In this document: piece after piece, positions 18,327-26,993 of the stretch
Layout: each line of letters starts with the position of its first letter
How positions within the stretch are numbered: the stretch's first letter is position 1
From: an uncultured Eubacterium sp.
Lineage (GTDB): Bacteria > Bacillota > Clostridia > Lachnospirales > Lachnospiraceae
Length of the DNA: 64,000 nucleotides
NCBI GenBank assembly: GCA_910583555.1
Contig: CAJTXO010000001.1
Location: 248,001 to 312,000 of the forward strand
Direction: 5' to 3'
Notes under the pieces: generated by a model
What the model was told of the DNA's origin: nothing
The model's database searches: none
The model's input: only the letters and a program-made list of their open reading frames with translations
Program-made: the position numbers and the translations under genes

Positions 18327-19640
18327 TCAATGGTTGGTTTCTGTCGTAGAAGGTTTGTTTTTTTGATCATAAAGTATGATGCACAGCCGAAACTTTCCTT
18401 TTGGCTGTTCATAACTAAACTTTCCGCTATATCGTCGTACCGATTGTATCACATTCTGAATTCCATAACCATGCCCTTTCGCATCCTCCTTCGTTGTCAC
18501 CAGATTTCCTCCCCGGATATTCAATGTATGACAACAGGTATTTTCTTCCTGGATCATGATCATTTGCTGCTCATATCGAATATGTACCTCGATGTTCCGG
18601 TTTTCTTCCCCGCATTGTCCAGCCGCCTCCTCGGCATTTTTAAGAATATTATAAAAAATGGTGCAGAGATCAAATGGTTCCACAAAACAATCCGCTGGAA
18701 GGCGGCCCCCGACGCAAAGCCGGATTTTCTTCTCGCTGCACCGCTCGATAAACTGGTTTAAAATTGCATCGACAACCCCATTCCCGACAACGATACTTTC
18801 CTTCTTCTTCTCAAGTATTTGAAAAATCCTCTCCATGTACCTGACAATCTCTTCACTTTTTCCCCGCTCTGCCATCCGGCCGATCGTCCGCATATGATCG
18901 CGCATATCGTGGCGGAACCGCTTTGTATCCTCCTCTTTTTTCTCTAAATACTGATAATGCTGTTCCTGTGCGGCCAAAAACTTCTGATTCAGCACTAAAT
19001 GTTCCTGATACAAATAGTTATCGGATGCCAATAGCAAAACCAGCGCCATCTGAACCAACACCCCAAGTGCCAATAAGAGAAAAACAAAATAGAGAGAAGT
19101 TTTTTCCCTAGCGAATTTTTCCCAGACCAGAGTAAGTGAAATCTGCTGCATAAAAACCATCGCAGAAAAAAACACAAAATACCGTATCGGCATTCCCCGC
19201 AGTCCCTGTGCATTTCTTCGATTTAACATGCAAACACTGACACTCAGAAAGAGAATCGTCACAATAGACGCGCAGACGCCCTCCATCGCCACATGCATCA
19301 CACCGAACGTCCCAAAAATGATCTGAACGATCGTGCTGTTGATCCCGTCGATCAACCCCAGCGTAATAGCGGCCCAACATGTAAGTCCTATGATGCGATA
19401 CCCTTTTTCTTTATAAGTAACCAGAGATGTGAATAATACAAAAAACAAATATGGCACCATCGGATTGACCCACTGCTGTGTCCATACGATCATATAGGAA
19501 AAAACAACTGTCGCGAGAAGATCAACCGCCAATACCGTACTTCTTTTTCTTACATTCAAATGAAAACCGCGACAAAAGAGGATAAAAATTTTTAACAATT
19601 CCAAAAGCAATTCCTGAAACATTTCCAAATTATCCCACAT
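18327..19640 (-). CDS. AgrC-like sensor histidine kinase (GHKL type)
   Basis: The start at 19640 follows a GAGGAT site and avoids overlap with tadA. The 437-residue protein has about six membrane helices (residues 5-205), a coiled linker, the phospho-acceptor box RFRHDMRDHM with His244, and a GHKL ATPase domain with N-box FYNILKNAEEAA and G-box GHGYGIQN. This is the HPK10 layout of AgrC and related peptide-sensing kinases. The LytTR regulator at 12670-13374 is the natural partner, although the pair is split by three secreted-protein genes and a small peptide gene. Confidence 0.88.
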   Translation of the reverse strand: MWDNLEMFQELLLELLKIFILFCRGFHLNVRKRSTVLAVDLLATVVFSYMIVWTQQWVNPMVPYLFFVLFTSLVTYKEKGYRIIGLTCWAAITLGLIDGINSTIVQIIFGTFGVMHVAMEGVCASIVTILFLSVSVCMLNRRNAQGLRGMPIRYFVFFSAMVFMQQISLTLVWEKFAREKTSLYFVFLLLALGVLVQMALVLLLASDNYLYQEHLVLNQKFLAAQEQHYQYLEKKEEDTKRFRHDMRDHMRTIGRMAERGKSEEIVRYMERIFQILEKKKESIVVGNGVVDAILNQFIERCSEKKIRLCVGGRLPADCFVEPFDLCTIFYNILKNAEEAAGQCGEENRNIEVHIRYEQQMIMIQEENTCCHTLNIRGGNLVTTKEDAKGHGYGIQNVIQSVRRYSGKFSYEQPKGKFRLCIILYDQKNKPSTTETNH

Positions 19641-19647
19641 GTAATCC

Positions 19648-20136
19648 TCACTCGTCCTCCCCGGCACCCTGCCTGTCCTTTTTTCTCATCCGGAGTTCAC
19701 GGAAAAATCCGCTCATCATCTGACTGCATTCCTCTCTCAGTACTCCGGTCTGCACCTCGACCTTATGATTAAATCCCTCCATTTGGAGCAGATTGACGAC
19801 GGATCCGGCACAACCCGCCTTTGCATTCATACTCCCGATCACGACCCGGGGAATCCTCGCCTGCACGATCGCACCGGCACACATGGGGCACGGTTCGAGC
19901 GAAACATACATCGTACAGTCTTCCAGCCGCCAGTCGCCAACAATGCGGCTTGCCTTATGGATCGCTATGATTTCTGCATGCGCCAGCGTATTTTTCTTTT
20001 CATTTCGTTTATTATACCCCCGGGCGATAACACGGCCGTCACGTACGATCACGCAGCCGATCGGCGTTTCGTTTTTCGCATATGCTTTCTTTGCCTGCCG
20101 GATAGCCTCCCGCATATATTTTTCATCACTGCTCAT
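19648..20136 (-). CDS. tadA: tRNA-specific adenosine deaminase
   Basis: The ATG at 20136 is preferred because AAAGGA precedes it; an upstream ATG at 20151 lacks a site. The 162-residue protein carries the zinc deaminase signature: His53-Ala-Glu55 and Cys83-x2-Cys86 (PCPMC). TadA converts A34 to inosine in tRNA-Arg(ACG), an essential wobble modification. Its stop lies 7 bases before the AgrC-like kinase start, so the kinase may be expressed partly by read-through from this housekeeping gene. Confidence 0.94.
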   Translation of the reverse strand: MSSDEKYMREAIRQAKKAYAKNETPIGCVIVRDGRVIARGYNKRNEKKNTLAHAEIIAIHKASRIVGDWRLEDCTMYVSLEPCPMCAGAIVQARIPRVVIGSMNAKAGCAGSVVNLLQMEGFNHKVEVQTGVLREECSQMMSGFFRELRMRKKDRQGAGEDE

Positions 20137-20213
20137 TTCTTTTCCTTTCATTTCGATGGCTAGTGTATTGTACCGTTCATGCCTCAGTCTTTCACAAAAA
20201 GGGGGTCTTTCAC

Positions 20214-21206
20214 TTAAAGGTTGCAGATCCCATACTCCTCCATCAGTCTTCGTTGATACTTATCATCCTGTATGGAGCGAAATAAATCCTCCGTTCTTCC
20301 ATCCTGTACCAGCCTGCGGTTAAGTTCATTCATTAGATGGCCACCCTTTTTCACTCCAGTGGCAAGACCCTCTTTTCTCCCCTCTTTTCGTCCTTCCCTT
20401 CTCGCATCTTCCTCCAGTTCCCTTAATGCTGTACACATATCCAGTCCCTCCTTTACTCGGTAAGCTTCCTTATGCAGCTTCAGTTTTACATTGTCTGCAT
20501 AAATGCTCAGCACATCAAACGCATCTTCCGACAGACTACGGAACGCCTCATTTTCCTCTACATACCGGATCAACTCCGCTTTATTCCCCTGCAATTTCAG
20601 AAATCCGAATACTTCCCGCAGATCCGTCCGAAACACATCCACAGACTTCAAACTGTGGATATCCAGAAGATTCACCTGAAAATTATTCCAAAATGCTTCT
20701 ATCTGCCAGCGTATCTTCGGCGGTATCTCCGCCATCGCCGTCAAGTCACCCATCCTGGCAGAACCATGCCACGTTTTCTCACCAAGGTAAATTCCGATCG
20801 TGACCACCGGCATCAGCCGGTCCGTCCCCGCAACACCTGAAATATACTGATCTGTCGTAAGATCACGCTGATCCCTGTGCCTCCTTACGATCTCCTTATA
20901 CTGCCTGTCATATTCCAGAGACTCATAATTCATATACTTAACCGGCAGGGCAAGGTGTGGCGATTCCTCCGGTTCCAGACCGAAGAGATATTTCCTTCCC
21001 TGATAGTCCCAGATCTTTACCATATCACGGATGAACTCGTGGTAACTGTCCTTCTTTCTCTCTTTCCGCCACAGTTTCGTGTCCAGTGCCGTCAGTGCCT
21101 CCGGACGAACCAGCTGCTCCCCGTGGAATACCACCCCGTTGATAAAATCGGCAAACCTTTCATTATCTGATATGTAATCATTCCACACAATATTTTTCTT
21201 TCCCAA
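20214..21206 (-). CDS. Rpn-family nuclease / PD-(D/E)XK transposase-like protein
   Basis: I place the start at TTG 21206: AAGGAG lies 7 bases upstream, and the -10 box of a consensus promoter covers the in-frame ATG at 21228, so transcripts would begin downstream of that ATG. The resulting 330-residue protein has the PD-(D/E)XK-like N-terminal region and the charged tail with repeated (R/K)EGRKEG units that marks the Rpn group. Rpn proteins promote RecA-independent recombination and cut DNA in vitro. No inverted repeats or partner transposase gene flank it. It is a lone accessory gene. Confidence 0.75.
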   Translation of the reverse strand: MGKKNIVWNDYISDNERFADFINGVVFHGEQLVRPEALTALDTKLWRKERKKDSYHEFIRDMVKIWDYQGRKYLFGLEPEESPHLALPVKYMNYESLEYDRQYKEIVRRHRDQRDLTTDQYISGVAGTDRLMPVVTIGIYLGEKTWHGSARMGDLTAMAEIPPKIRWQIEAFWNNFQVNLLDIHSLKSVDVFRTDLREVFGFLKLQGNKAELIRYVEENEAFRSLSEDAFDVLSIYADNVKLKLHKEAYRVKEGLDMCTALRELEEDARREGRKEGRKEGLATGVKKGGHLMNELNRRLVQDGRTEDLFRSIQDDKYQRRLMEEYGICNL

Positions 21207-21225
21207 CTTCCTACTCCTTATCACC

Positions 21226-21253
21226 ATTATACTATTTGATTTATAATTGTCAA
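21226..21253 (-). promoter_or_regulatory. Consensus promoter of the Rpn-type gene
   Basis: On the minus strand, TTGACA (21253-21248), 16 bases, then TATAAT (21231-21226). The -10 overlaps a potential ATG start, which supports the downstream TTG start. The rest of the 350-base gap from 21207 to 21556 shows only the prmA promoter and no gene. Confidence 0.7.
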
Positions 21254-21479
21254 GTATTATCACAGTTTTCGCCTGCATAACAGTCTGTGCTTTTATAATT
21301 TTCAAAATCCAAACAAGAAATCAATCATCTATACTTGTGACAATAACATATTTTTTGACAACCGGCAACAATCATTTTTCGGGCTTTTCGTCCGTAATCG
21401 GGACAAATAGCGAAAATACGCCCCTCAAAGTCCTCCGATCCCAAGCACAAACTTTACGCTGTCACTGTTCACAACTCTC

Positions 21480-21508
21480 TTGACAATCAACTTCCCGAGA
21501 AGTACTAT
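21480..21508 (+). promoter_or_regulatory. Promoter of prmA
   Basis: TTGACA (21480-21485), 17 bases, TACTAT (21503-21508). The -35 is perfect and the -10 is four of six. Confidence 0.55.
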
Positions 21509-21556
21509 AGAATCAAAGTATTTTCCGAAACATATCAAACAGAAATGAGGAATCAT

Positions 21557-22597
21557 ATGAAATGGATCAAATTTACACTGGACACACATACAGACGCCGT
21601 AGACCTGCTGAGTTATATGCTGGATGAAATCGGCGTGGAGGGCATTGAGATCGAGGATCATGTACCACTGAGCGAGGCAGAAAAAAAACAGATGTATGTC
21701 GATATCCTTCCTGACCCGGAAGAAAACGACGGATCTGCCAAAGTACATTTTTATATGGAACCGGAACACTGTAACCCGGAACAGATCATGCTGGAGGTCC
21801 AGCACATTTTTCAGGAGATCAAATCCTATACAAATATCGGTAAAGGCACAGTCAGTCTTTCCGAAACCGAGGACAAAGACTGGATCAATAACTGGAAAAC
21901 CTTTTTCCAGCCATTCCGCGCGGCCGAGCGCGTCATCGTCAAGCCAACATGGGAAACCTGTTCCCTGCCGGACTACTCGCCGGAACACGATATTGTTGTT
22001 GACATTGACCCCGGGATCGCGTTTGGCACCGGAACACACGAAACGACAAAACTGTGCATTCAGGCACTTTCGAAATACGGCTGTGAGAAAAAACGGATAT
22101 TAGATATCGGATGCGGAAGCGGCATCCTCGCGATCGCCGCCCTGAAACTCGGAGCAGCTTTTGCCGTTGCCACGGATATTGATGACGTAGCTGTCGGAGT
22201 TGCCAGAGAAAACATGCACGTAAACCAGATTCCCGACGACCGTTTCCATCTGTTTACCGGTGATCTGCTAAAAAATGCAGCGGATGACGATCCAGATTCC
22301 CATACAGACCATTCGTATACTTACACCGCTCCTACTCCCGCGGCGGGAGTAAACGGGACCGCCCTGAGCAGCCAGCTCGGAAACGATTTTGACATCGTGA
22401 CCGCAAACATCCTCGCCGATATCATCATACCACTTTCCGGCGTCATCCGACCACACCTGGCAGACGGGGGATTGTATATCTCATCGGGTATCATCGACAC
22501 ACGGGCAGAGGAAGTAGCGGATGCGCTGCGGGAAAATGGATTCACGATCCTGGCGAAAGAAACGCTCGGGGAGTGGGTTTGTTTTGTATGCAGGTGA
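21557..22597 (+). CDS. prmA: Ribosomal protein L11 methyltransferase
   Basis: The ATG at 21557 follows GAGGAATC; an ATG four codons upstream has no site. The 346-residue enzyme has the PrmA N-terminal substrate domain and a Rossmann methyltransferase domain with DIDPGIAFGTGTHETT, the SAM motif DIGCGSGILAIAALKLGA and the later motif VTANILADI. It trimethylates ribosomal protein L11. It is longer than usual (about 310) because some 33 low-complexity residues rich in Asp, Thr, Ser and Ala sit between the GDLL and VTANI motifs. It is monocistronic and converges on pta. Confidence 0.93.
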   Translation: MKWIKFTLDTHTDAVDLLSYMLDEIGVEGIEIEDHVPLSEAEKKQMYVDILPDPEENDGSAKVHFYMEPEHCNPEQIMLEVQHIFQEIKSYTNIGKGTVSLSETEDKDWINNWKTFFQPFRAAERVIVKPTWETCSLPDYSPEHDIVVDIDPGIAFGTGTHETTKLCIQALSKYGCEKKRILDIGCGSGILAIAALKLGAAFAVATDIDDVAVGVARENMHVNQIPDDRFHLFTGDLLKNAADDDPDSHTDHSYTYTAPTPAAGVNGTALSSQLGNDFDIVTANILADIIIPLSGVIRPHLADGGLYISSGIIDTRAEEVADALRENGFTILAKETLGEWVCFVCR

Positions 22598-22637
22598 GGG
22601 GAGAAAATCTTTTCTTAACTTCTAGTCTGTTATACTA

Positions 22638-22667
22638 ATATACCAACGGCTCTCACCGTTGGTATAT
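22638..22667. terminator. Bidirectional terminator between prmA and pta
   Basis: A perfect 12-base-pair stem (22638-22649 with 22656-22667) and a 6-base loop, with AT-rich flanks, between convergent genes. Confidence 0.7.
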
Positions 22668-22707
22668 TGTTCGCTCTTCATTTTTCTACAAAACACACTG
22701 TTTCCCG

Positions 22708-23685
22708 TTACGCAAGCGCCGCCGTCACGATCGCCATCGAGTACACCTCACTGGCGTTACACCCTCTCGACAGATCGTTGATCGGCGCATTCAGCCCGAG
22801 AAGGATCGGGCCATAGGCCTCAAATCCACCGAGACGCTGCGCAATCTTATAACCGATATTCCCCGAACTGATATCCGGGAAAATAAATGTATTCGCGTAC
22901 CCGGCCACTTCGGAATCCGGGCATTTCGTCCTCGCCACACGCGGAGACACGGCAGCGTCAAACTGCACTTCGCCCTCGATCGGAAGATCCGGCGCTGCCA
23001 GTTTCGTCTTCTCAGCAGCATTCCGCATCTTATCCACATCTTCACCAGCCCCCGAACCATGCGTCGAATAACTGAGAAAAGCAAGCTTCGGATCCACGCC
23101 GAAAATCCTCGCGCAGTCCGCCAGCTCAAGTGCTATCTCCACCAGCTCATCCTCCGTCGGCTTGATATTGATGGCGCAGTCGCCCATCGCCAGCACCGCA
23201 TTCTCTCCGGTAGCAGACGCACGCACCAAAATAAAGCAGGAAGACACGATTGAATTTTCCGGTTTTGTCTTAATGATCTGCAACGCCGGACGCACGGTAT
23301 CCGCGGTGGAATATGTAGCGCCGCCGAGAAGGGAGTCCGCTTTTCCCATTTTCACAAGCATCGTACCAAAATAATTGGCCTGGGACAACAATTCCCTTGC
23401 CTTCTCCTGTGTCATTCCCTTATTTTTACGGATTTCGCAAAAACAATCCACCATCTCGTCAAATTCGTCGTAATGCAGAGGATCGATGATCTCGGCACCG
23501 CGGATATTGAAACCGCTGTCCTCTGCTGCCACCGCGATCTCCTCCGGATTCCCTACAAGGATCGGGGAGAGGAACGTACTCGCGAGAAGACGGGAAGAAG
23601 CCTCGAGAATACGAGGATCACTGCCCTCTGTAAATACAATCTTCTTTGGATTCTTTTTTAAGATACTGATTAACTGACCAAACAT
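22708..23685 (-). CDS. pta: Phosphate acetyltransferase
   Basis: Start at 23685, preceded by GAGGGTAA; an ATG four codons earlier lies within that site. 325 residues of the short Pta type, with motifs KIVFTEGSDPRI, GGATYSTADTVRPALQI and the C-terminal RGCNASEVYSMAIVTA. It converts acetyl-CoA and phosphate to acetyl phosphate, the first step of ATP-yielding acetate formation in fermenters. Its usual partner ackA, commonly next downstream, is not here: prmA runs toward it from the other side. Confidence 0.95.
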   Translation of the reverse strand: MFGQLISILKKNPKKIVFTEGSDPRILEASSRLLASTFLSPILVGNPEEIAVAAEDSGFNIRGAEIIDPLHYDEFDEMVDCFCEIRKNKGMTQEKARELLSQANYFGTMLVKMGKADSLLGGATYSTADTVRPALQIIKTKPENSIVSSCFILVRASATGENAVLAMGDCAINIKPTEDELVEIALELADCARIFGVDPKLAFLSYSTHGSGAGEDVDKMRNAAEKTKLAAPDLPIEGEVQFDAAVSPRVARTKCPDSEVAGYANTFIFPDISSGNIGYKIAQRLGGFEAYGPILLGLNAPINDLSRGCNASEVYSMAIVTAALA

Positions 23686-23789
23686 ATTTACCCTCATTTC
23701 TGCAAAGCCGTCTTTCGGCTTTCGCTATTTTATTTCCTATATTTATCATAACAATTTTTCCACAAAAAACAAGTACAAATTTCTATCCG

Positions 23790-25037
23790 TTACGAATTAT
23801 TTTCTTTCGTCCGCAGTCCTTTGAGCGCCTTCGTCAGCTGGATCGGATTTCCATAGCGGAGCGTGGAGTTGCGGAACATTTTCGCCGCCACAAATCCCAT
23901 CGCCACAACGGACGCGTACAGGATCACCGCGGAAACAATGATCTCCCATGTCTCCACTTTTCCCATCGCGATGCGGATAAACATGGCGCTATAGGAACTC
24001 ACCGGAAGATAAGACAGCACTTTCATCAGTATGCCGTCCGGCTCCTGCATCTGGAACAGCACGAGAAAATAAACGATCATTACGAACATCTGCGCTGTTC
24101 CCGCGCTCTTGTTCAGATCTTCGATCTTCGAGACGAGGCCTCCGAGCGCGCCGTACATAAAGGCATAGATCAGAAAACCGCCGAGGCCGAACACCGCAAA
24201 CGTCACCAGCACGTTTGCCGGAATGTCAAATACCACGTCGAGCATACCGCCCAGACTCTCCTTATTCAATTGATATGCGCCGAGGATGCTGGAAAAGATC
24301 AGTCCCAGTTGGAACAGGATCGCCGTCGCCCCGGCAAACACCTTGCCGAATAGAAGGCTCGAGGAAGAAGTACTTGTCACAAGGATCTCCACCGTGCGGT
24401 TACTCTTCTCATTCGCCACACTCGTCGCGATCATCATACCGTACATGACGATCACCATAAATACGAGGATCACGAGCGCATAACTGTACCAGTAATTGTC
24501 CTCGGAATCCTTGCCCAGTATGTTCTCGTTGCACACGATCTTATCGGCATTCAGTTTTTCTATTTCCTCGAAATCCACATTATGTTCAGTACAAAATTTC
24601 ATCGTCGAAGCCGTGCTCATCAGTGTACGGAACATTTCCTCAGCTTTATCAAACATGGAGCGGTTAAACACATAGTAATCAAACTCACTCGATGAGCGGA
24701 CGACAAATCCCGCCGACACATCTTCCGCGCCGACAGATTCCTTCACCTGTTCCTCGCTGTCCTTCCGCTGAATCTCCGTCTTTCCAAACGAAAGGACCAT
24801 ATCATCGCTGATGATCCCTTCTGGATCATAGAGAGCGATCGACTCGCCAAACACGCTGTCCGCTTTGTCCGGGCCGTCCCCTCCATCGGAATCCTCGCCT
24901 TTGACTGCCGAAATAATGGCCGGCATACTGATCGCGATGATCGCGAGCACGCAGATCAGTATCGTGGAGATCATATAAGATTTGCTTTTAAAATAGTTGC
25001 CAAGTTCAAAACTGTATACATGCATTAATTTTTTCAT
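23790..25037 (-). CDS. ABC-2 type transporter permease (NatB-like)
   Basis: Start at 25037 with GGAG upstream, one base after the stop of the ATPase gene. The 415-residue protein has one N-terminal membrane helix (about 20-42), a 150-residue extracellular domain and five or six C-terminal helices, with the motif ANEKSNRTVEILVTS typical of NatB/ABC-2 permeases. With the ATPase it forms an exporter; relatives export sodium or lipophilic compounds. The substrate is unknown. Confidence 0.85.
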   Translation of the reverse strand: MKKLMHVYSFELGNYFKSKSYMISTILICVLAIIAISMPAIISAVKGEDSDGGDGPDKADSVFGESIALYDPEGIISDDMVLSFGKTEIQRKDSEEQVKESVGAEDVSAGFVVRSSSEFDYYVFNRSMFDKAEEMFRTLMSTASTMKFCTEHNVDFEEIEKLNADKIVCNENILGKDSEDNYWYSYALVILVFMVIVMYGMMIATSVANEKSNRTVEILVTSTSSSSLLFGKVFAGATAILFQLGLIFSSILGAYQLNKESLGGMLDVVFDIPANVLVTFAVFGLGGFLIYAFMYGALGGLVSKIEDLNKSAGTAQMFVMIVYFLVLFQMQEPDGILMKVLSYLPVSSYSAMFIRIAMGKVETWEIIVSAVILYASVVAMGFVAAKMFRNSTLRYGNPIQLTKALKGLRTKENNS

Positions 25038-25038
25038 C

Positions 25039-25980
25039 TTACTCTCCCCCCTCCTCTTCTGTATGATTCTCGTCTCCCACACAGGCGACAAAAATGTCAT
25101 TGAGCGATGGTTCGTAACAGCCATACGTATCAATATCGATTCCCTCTTCCCGCAACCGGTTCAGCGCGTCCCACTGTTCGACGCCGTCCTTCAAGCGGAA
25201 GATCAAACTGTGCTTGTTCCTTCCCTCTATAACCAGTACATCGCTTAATTTATCCTCACAGCGCTGCTGCAGTTCATCCAGTGATACATTCTGCGCAGAC
25301 AAGATCTTGCGGCCGCTGCCATATTCTTCCTTGATCGCATCCAGACTTCCCGAAAGAACAACTTCGCCGTGATCAATGATCGCGATATCCTCGCAGAATT
25401 CTTCTACGTAACTCATCTGATGGCTGGAAAAAATAACGATCTTTCCCACCGCGATCAATTCCTGGATCACATCTTTTAAGATTTGGGAATTTACCGGATC
25501 CAGACCGGAAAACGGCTCGTCCAGTACGACAATATCCGGATCGCAGACGAGCGTCGCCGCCAACTGTACCTTTTGCTGGTTACCTTTCGACAAAGTATCC
25601 ATTTTGCGCTTCTCGTATTCAATCACCTGCAGGCGCCTCAGCCACTTTTTCGCATTCTCGACCGCCCTCTTTTTATCAAATCCCCGCAATTTCGCAAAAT
25701 AGATCATCTGCTCCAAAACCGTCTTCTTCGGATACATCCCCCGCTCCTCCGGCAGATATCCCACCTGGTTTTTCGAGGGGGAAAACGGTTTGCCGTCCAG
25801 CAGTACCTCACCCTCATCCGCATGGAAAATATCCATAATGATCCTGATCGAAGTCGTCTTTCCAGCGCCGTTTCTGCCAAGCAGTCCCAGCGCCCTTCCA
25901 CTCTCCACGGAAAAGCGGACACCTTTAAGCACCTCTTTCCCGTCAAAACTCTTATGTAAATCTTTTACCTCCAGTTTCAC
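25039..25980 (-). CDS. ABC transporter ATP-binding protein (NatA-like)
   Basis: 313 residues starting with GTG at 25980, which shares bases with the stop of the AlkD-like gene (GTGA) and has AAAGGAG upstream. Walker A GRNGAGKTT, Walker B DIVVLDEP and the H-loop SSHQM are intact. The signature motif is LSKGNQQKV, the form usual in NatA-like export ATPases. The C-terminal 80 residues form an accessory domain. It is coupled to the permease gene one base downstream. Confidence 0.9.
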   Translation of the reverse strand: MKLEVKDLHKSFDGKEVLKGVRFSVESGRALGLLGRNGAGKTTSIRIIMDIFHADEGEVLLDGKPFSPSKNQVGYLPEERGMYPKKTVLEQMIYFAKLRGFDKKRAVENAKKWLRRLQVIEYEKRKMDTLSKGNQQKVQLAATLVCDPDIVVLDEPFSGLDPVNSQILKDVIQELIAVGKIVIFSSHQMSYVEEFCEDIAIIDHGEVVLSGSLDAIKEEYGSGRKILSAQNVSLDELQQRCEDKLSDVLVIEGRNKHSLIFRLKDGVEQWDALNRLREEGIDIDTYGCYEPSLNDIFVACVGDENHTEEEGGE

Positions 25981-26699
25981 CTGTTGTCTCCTTTCCGGCG
26001 TTTCATCCCGCGGAGCATCTCCTTATCTTCCTCACTCACCCGAAATGACTCCGTCATTTTCTGTATACTCTTATTATACGTGAAATCATCCAAATTGCAA
26101 GACAAAAGATAGTCGAGTGTCATGTCCCTGTTATGGATGAAACAAAGGGAAACGCCCCAGGCCACGGCCATTTTCACATAATAGCCCTCGTGACGGATCC
26201 CGTCGTAGATCGACAAAACTTCCCGGATGTATTCCTCAGTCAGAAAATACTGCATCAGGATCACCACCGCGAACCGCACCTCGTATTCCCCAGGGGAACA
26301 CAGATATGGCTTGATAAATGTAAACATCCGCTCCCTGTTTTTCTTCACATCTTTCATGTCCCCGCACACGATGTCGCACACGGCCCAGTTATCAATGCCC
26401 GGGAGAAATTGTTCTACATAGGAGAGTTTTTCCTCAAAATCGCACTTCGCAAGTCCGATCACCATGCCGCACAACATCTTCCATTCATAGATATCCGCGT
26501 CTTTCGTCAATGCCACGAATCCCCGCCAGTCCTCTTTGATGAGGCGTTTCGCGGTCTTTCGCAACAGCGGGACCCTCACGCCGTAAAAGACCGTATCGAC
26601 ATTGGGAATGAGGCCGCTGTGGAATTTGCGGTATTTCTCATCGGCTAGTTCTTTTAGTTCCTGGTCCAGTGATTCTAAATCTTTTGATGTATATGCCAT
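25977..26699 (-). CDS. DNA alkylation repair protein, AlkD-like
   Basis: Start at 26699, with GGGAGGG upstream. The 240-residue all-helical HEAT-repeat protein carries family motifs YGVRVPLLRKTAK, NWAVCDIVCGDM and VRFAVVILMQYF. AlkD glycosylases excise N3- and N7-alkylated purines using a conserved Asp and Trp; NWAVCD supplies the expected Trp-Asp region. It overlaps the ABC ATPase gene by 4 bases, so it heads a three-gene operon. An alkylation-damage link to the exporter is possible but unproven. Confidence 0.85.
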   Translation of the reverse strand: MAYTSKDLESLDQELKELADEKYRKFHSGLIPNVDTVFYGVRVPLLRKTAKRLIKEDWRGFVALTKDADIYEWKMLCGMVIGLAKCDFEEKLSYVEQFLPGIDNWAVCDIVCGDMKDVKKNRERMFTFIKPYLCSPGEYEVRFAVVILMQYFLTEEYIREVLSIYDGIRHEGYYVKMAVAWGVSLCFIHNRDMTLDYLLSCNLDDFTYNKSIQKMTESFRVSEEDKEMLRGMKRRKGDNR

Positions 26700-26832
26700 G
26701 ATCAGCCCTCCCATTTTTGCGGTTTAACCCATATTATAAGGTTTTACCGTTATTTTGGCAAGGACATTTTTTCAGGCAGATCCTTTGTTACAAGTTTACA
26801 AATTCTTTGTCTCACTTTTTTTTTACAGTTAC

Positions 26833-26861
26833 TTGCATTTTGCCCGCATCTCTGTTATAAT
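26833..26861 (+). promoter_or_regulatory. Promoter of the BspA-like gene
   Basis: TTGCAT (26833-26838), 17 bases, TATAAT (26856-26861). A small inverted repeat (GTGACT...AGTCAC, about 26868-26887) lies at the expected transcript start. The 294-base gap from 26700 to 26993 holds nothing else I can support. Confidence 0.65.
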
Positions 26862-26993
26862 TACTTTGTGACTACTAAGGAAGTCACAAGAGCAGGTAAA
26901 CTACATAGAAGGGAAATTTGAAACAAAAAACTTGTCGCAAACCCACTAAAAAAAGCGATGGACTTAAAATTCCGCGCAGAAATGAGGTAGAAT

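Noticed and set aside
20214..21206. Insertion sequence around the Rpn-type gene
   Set aside because: No terminal inverted repeats or target duplications were seen, and Rpn genes commonly stand alone.
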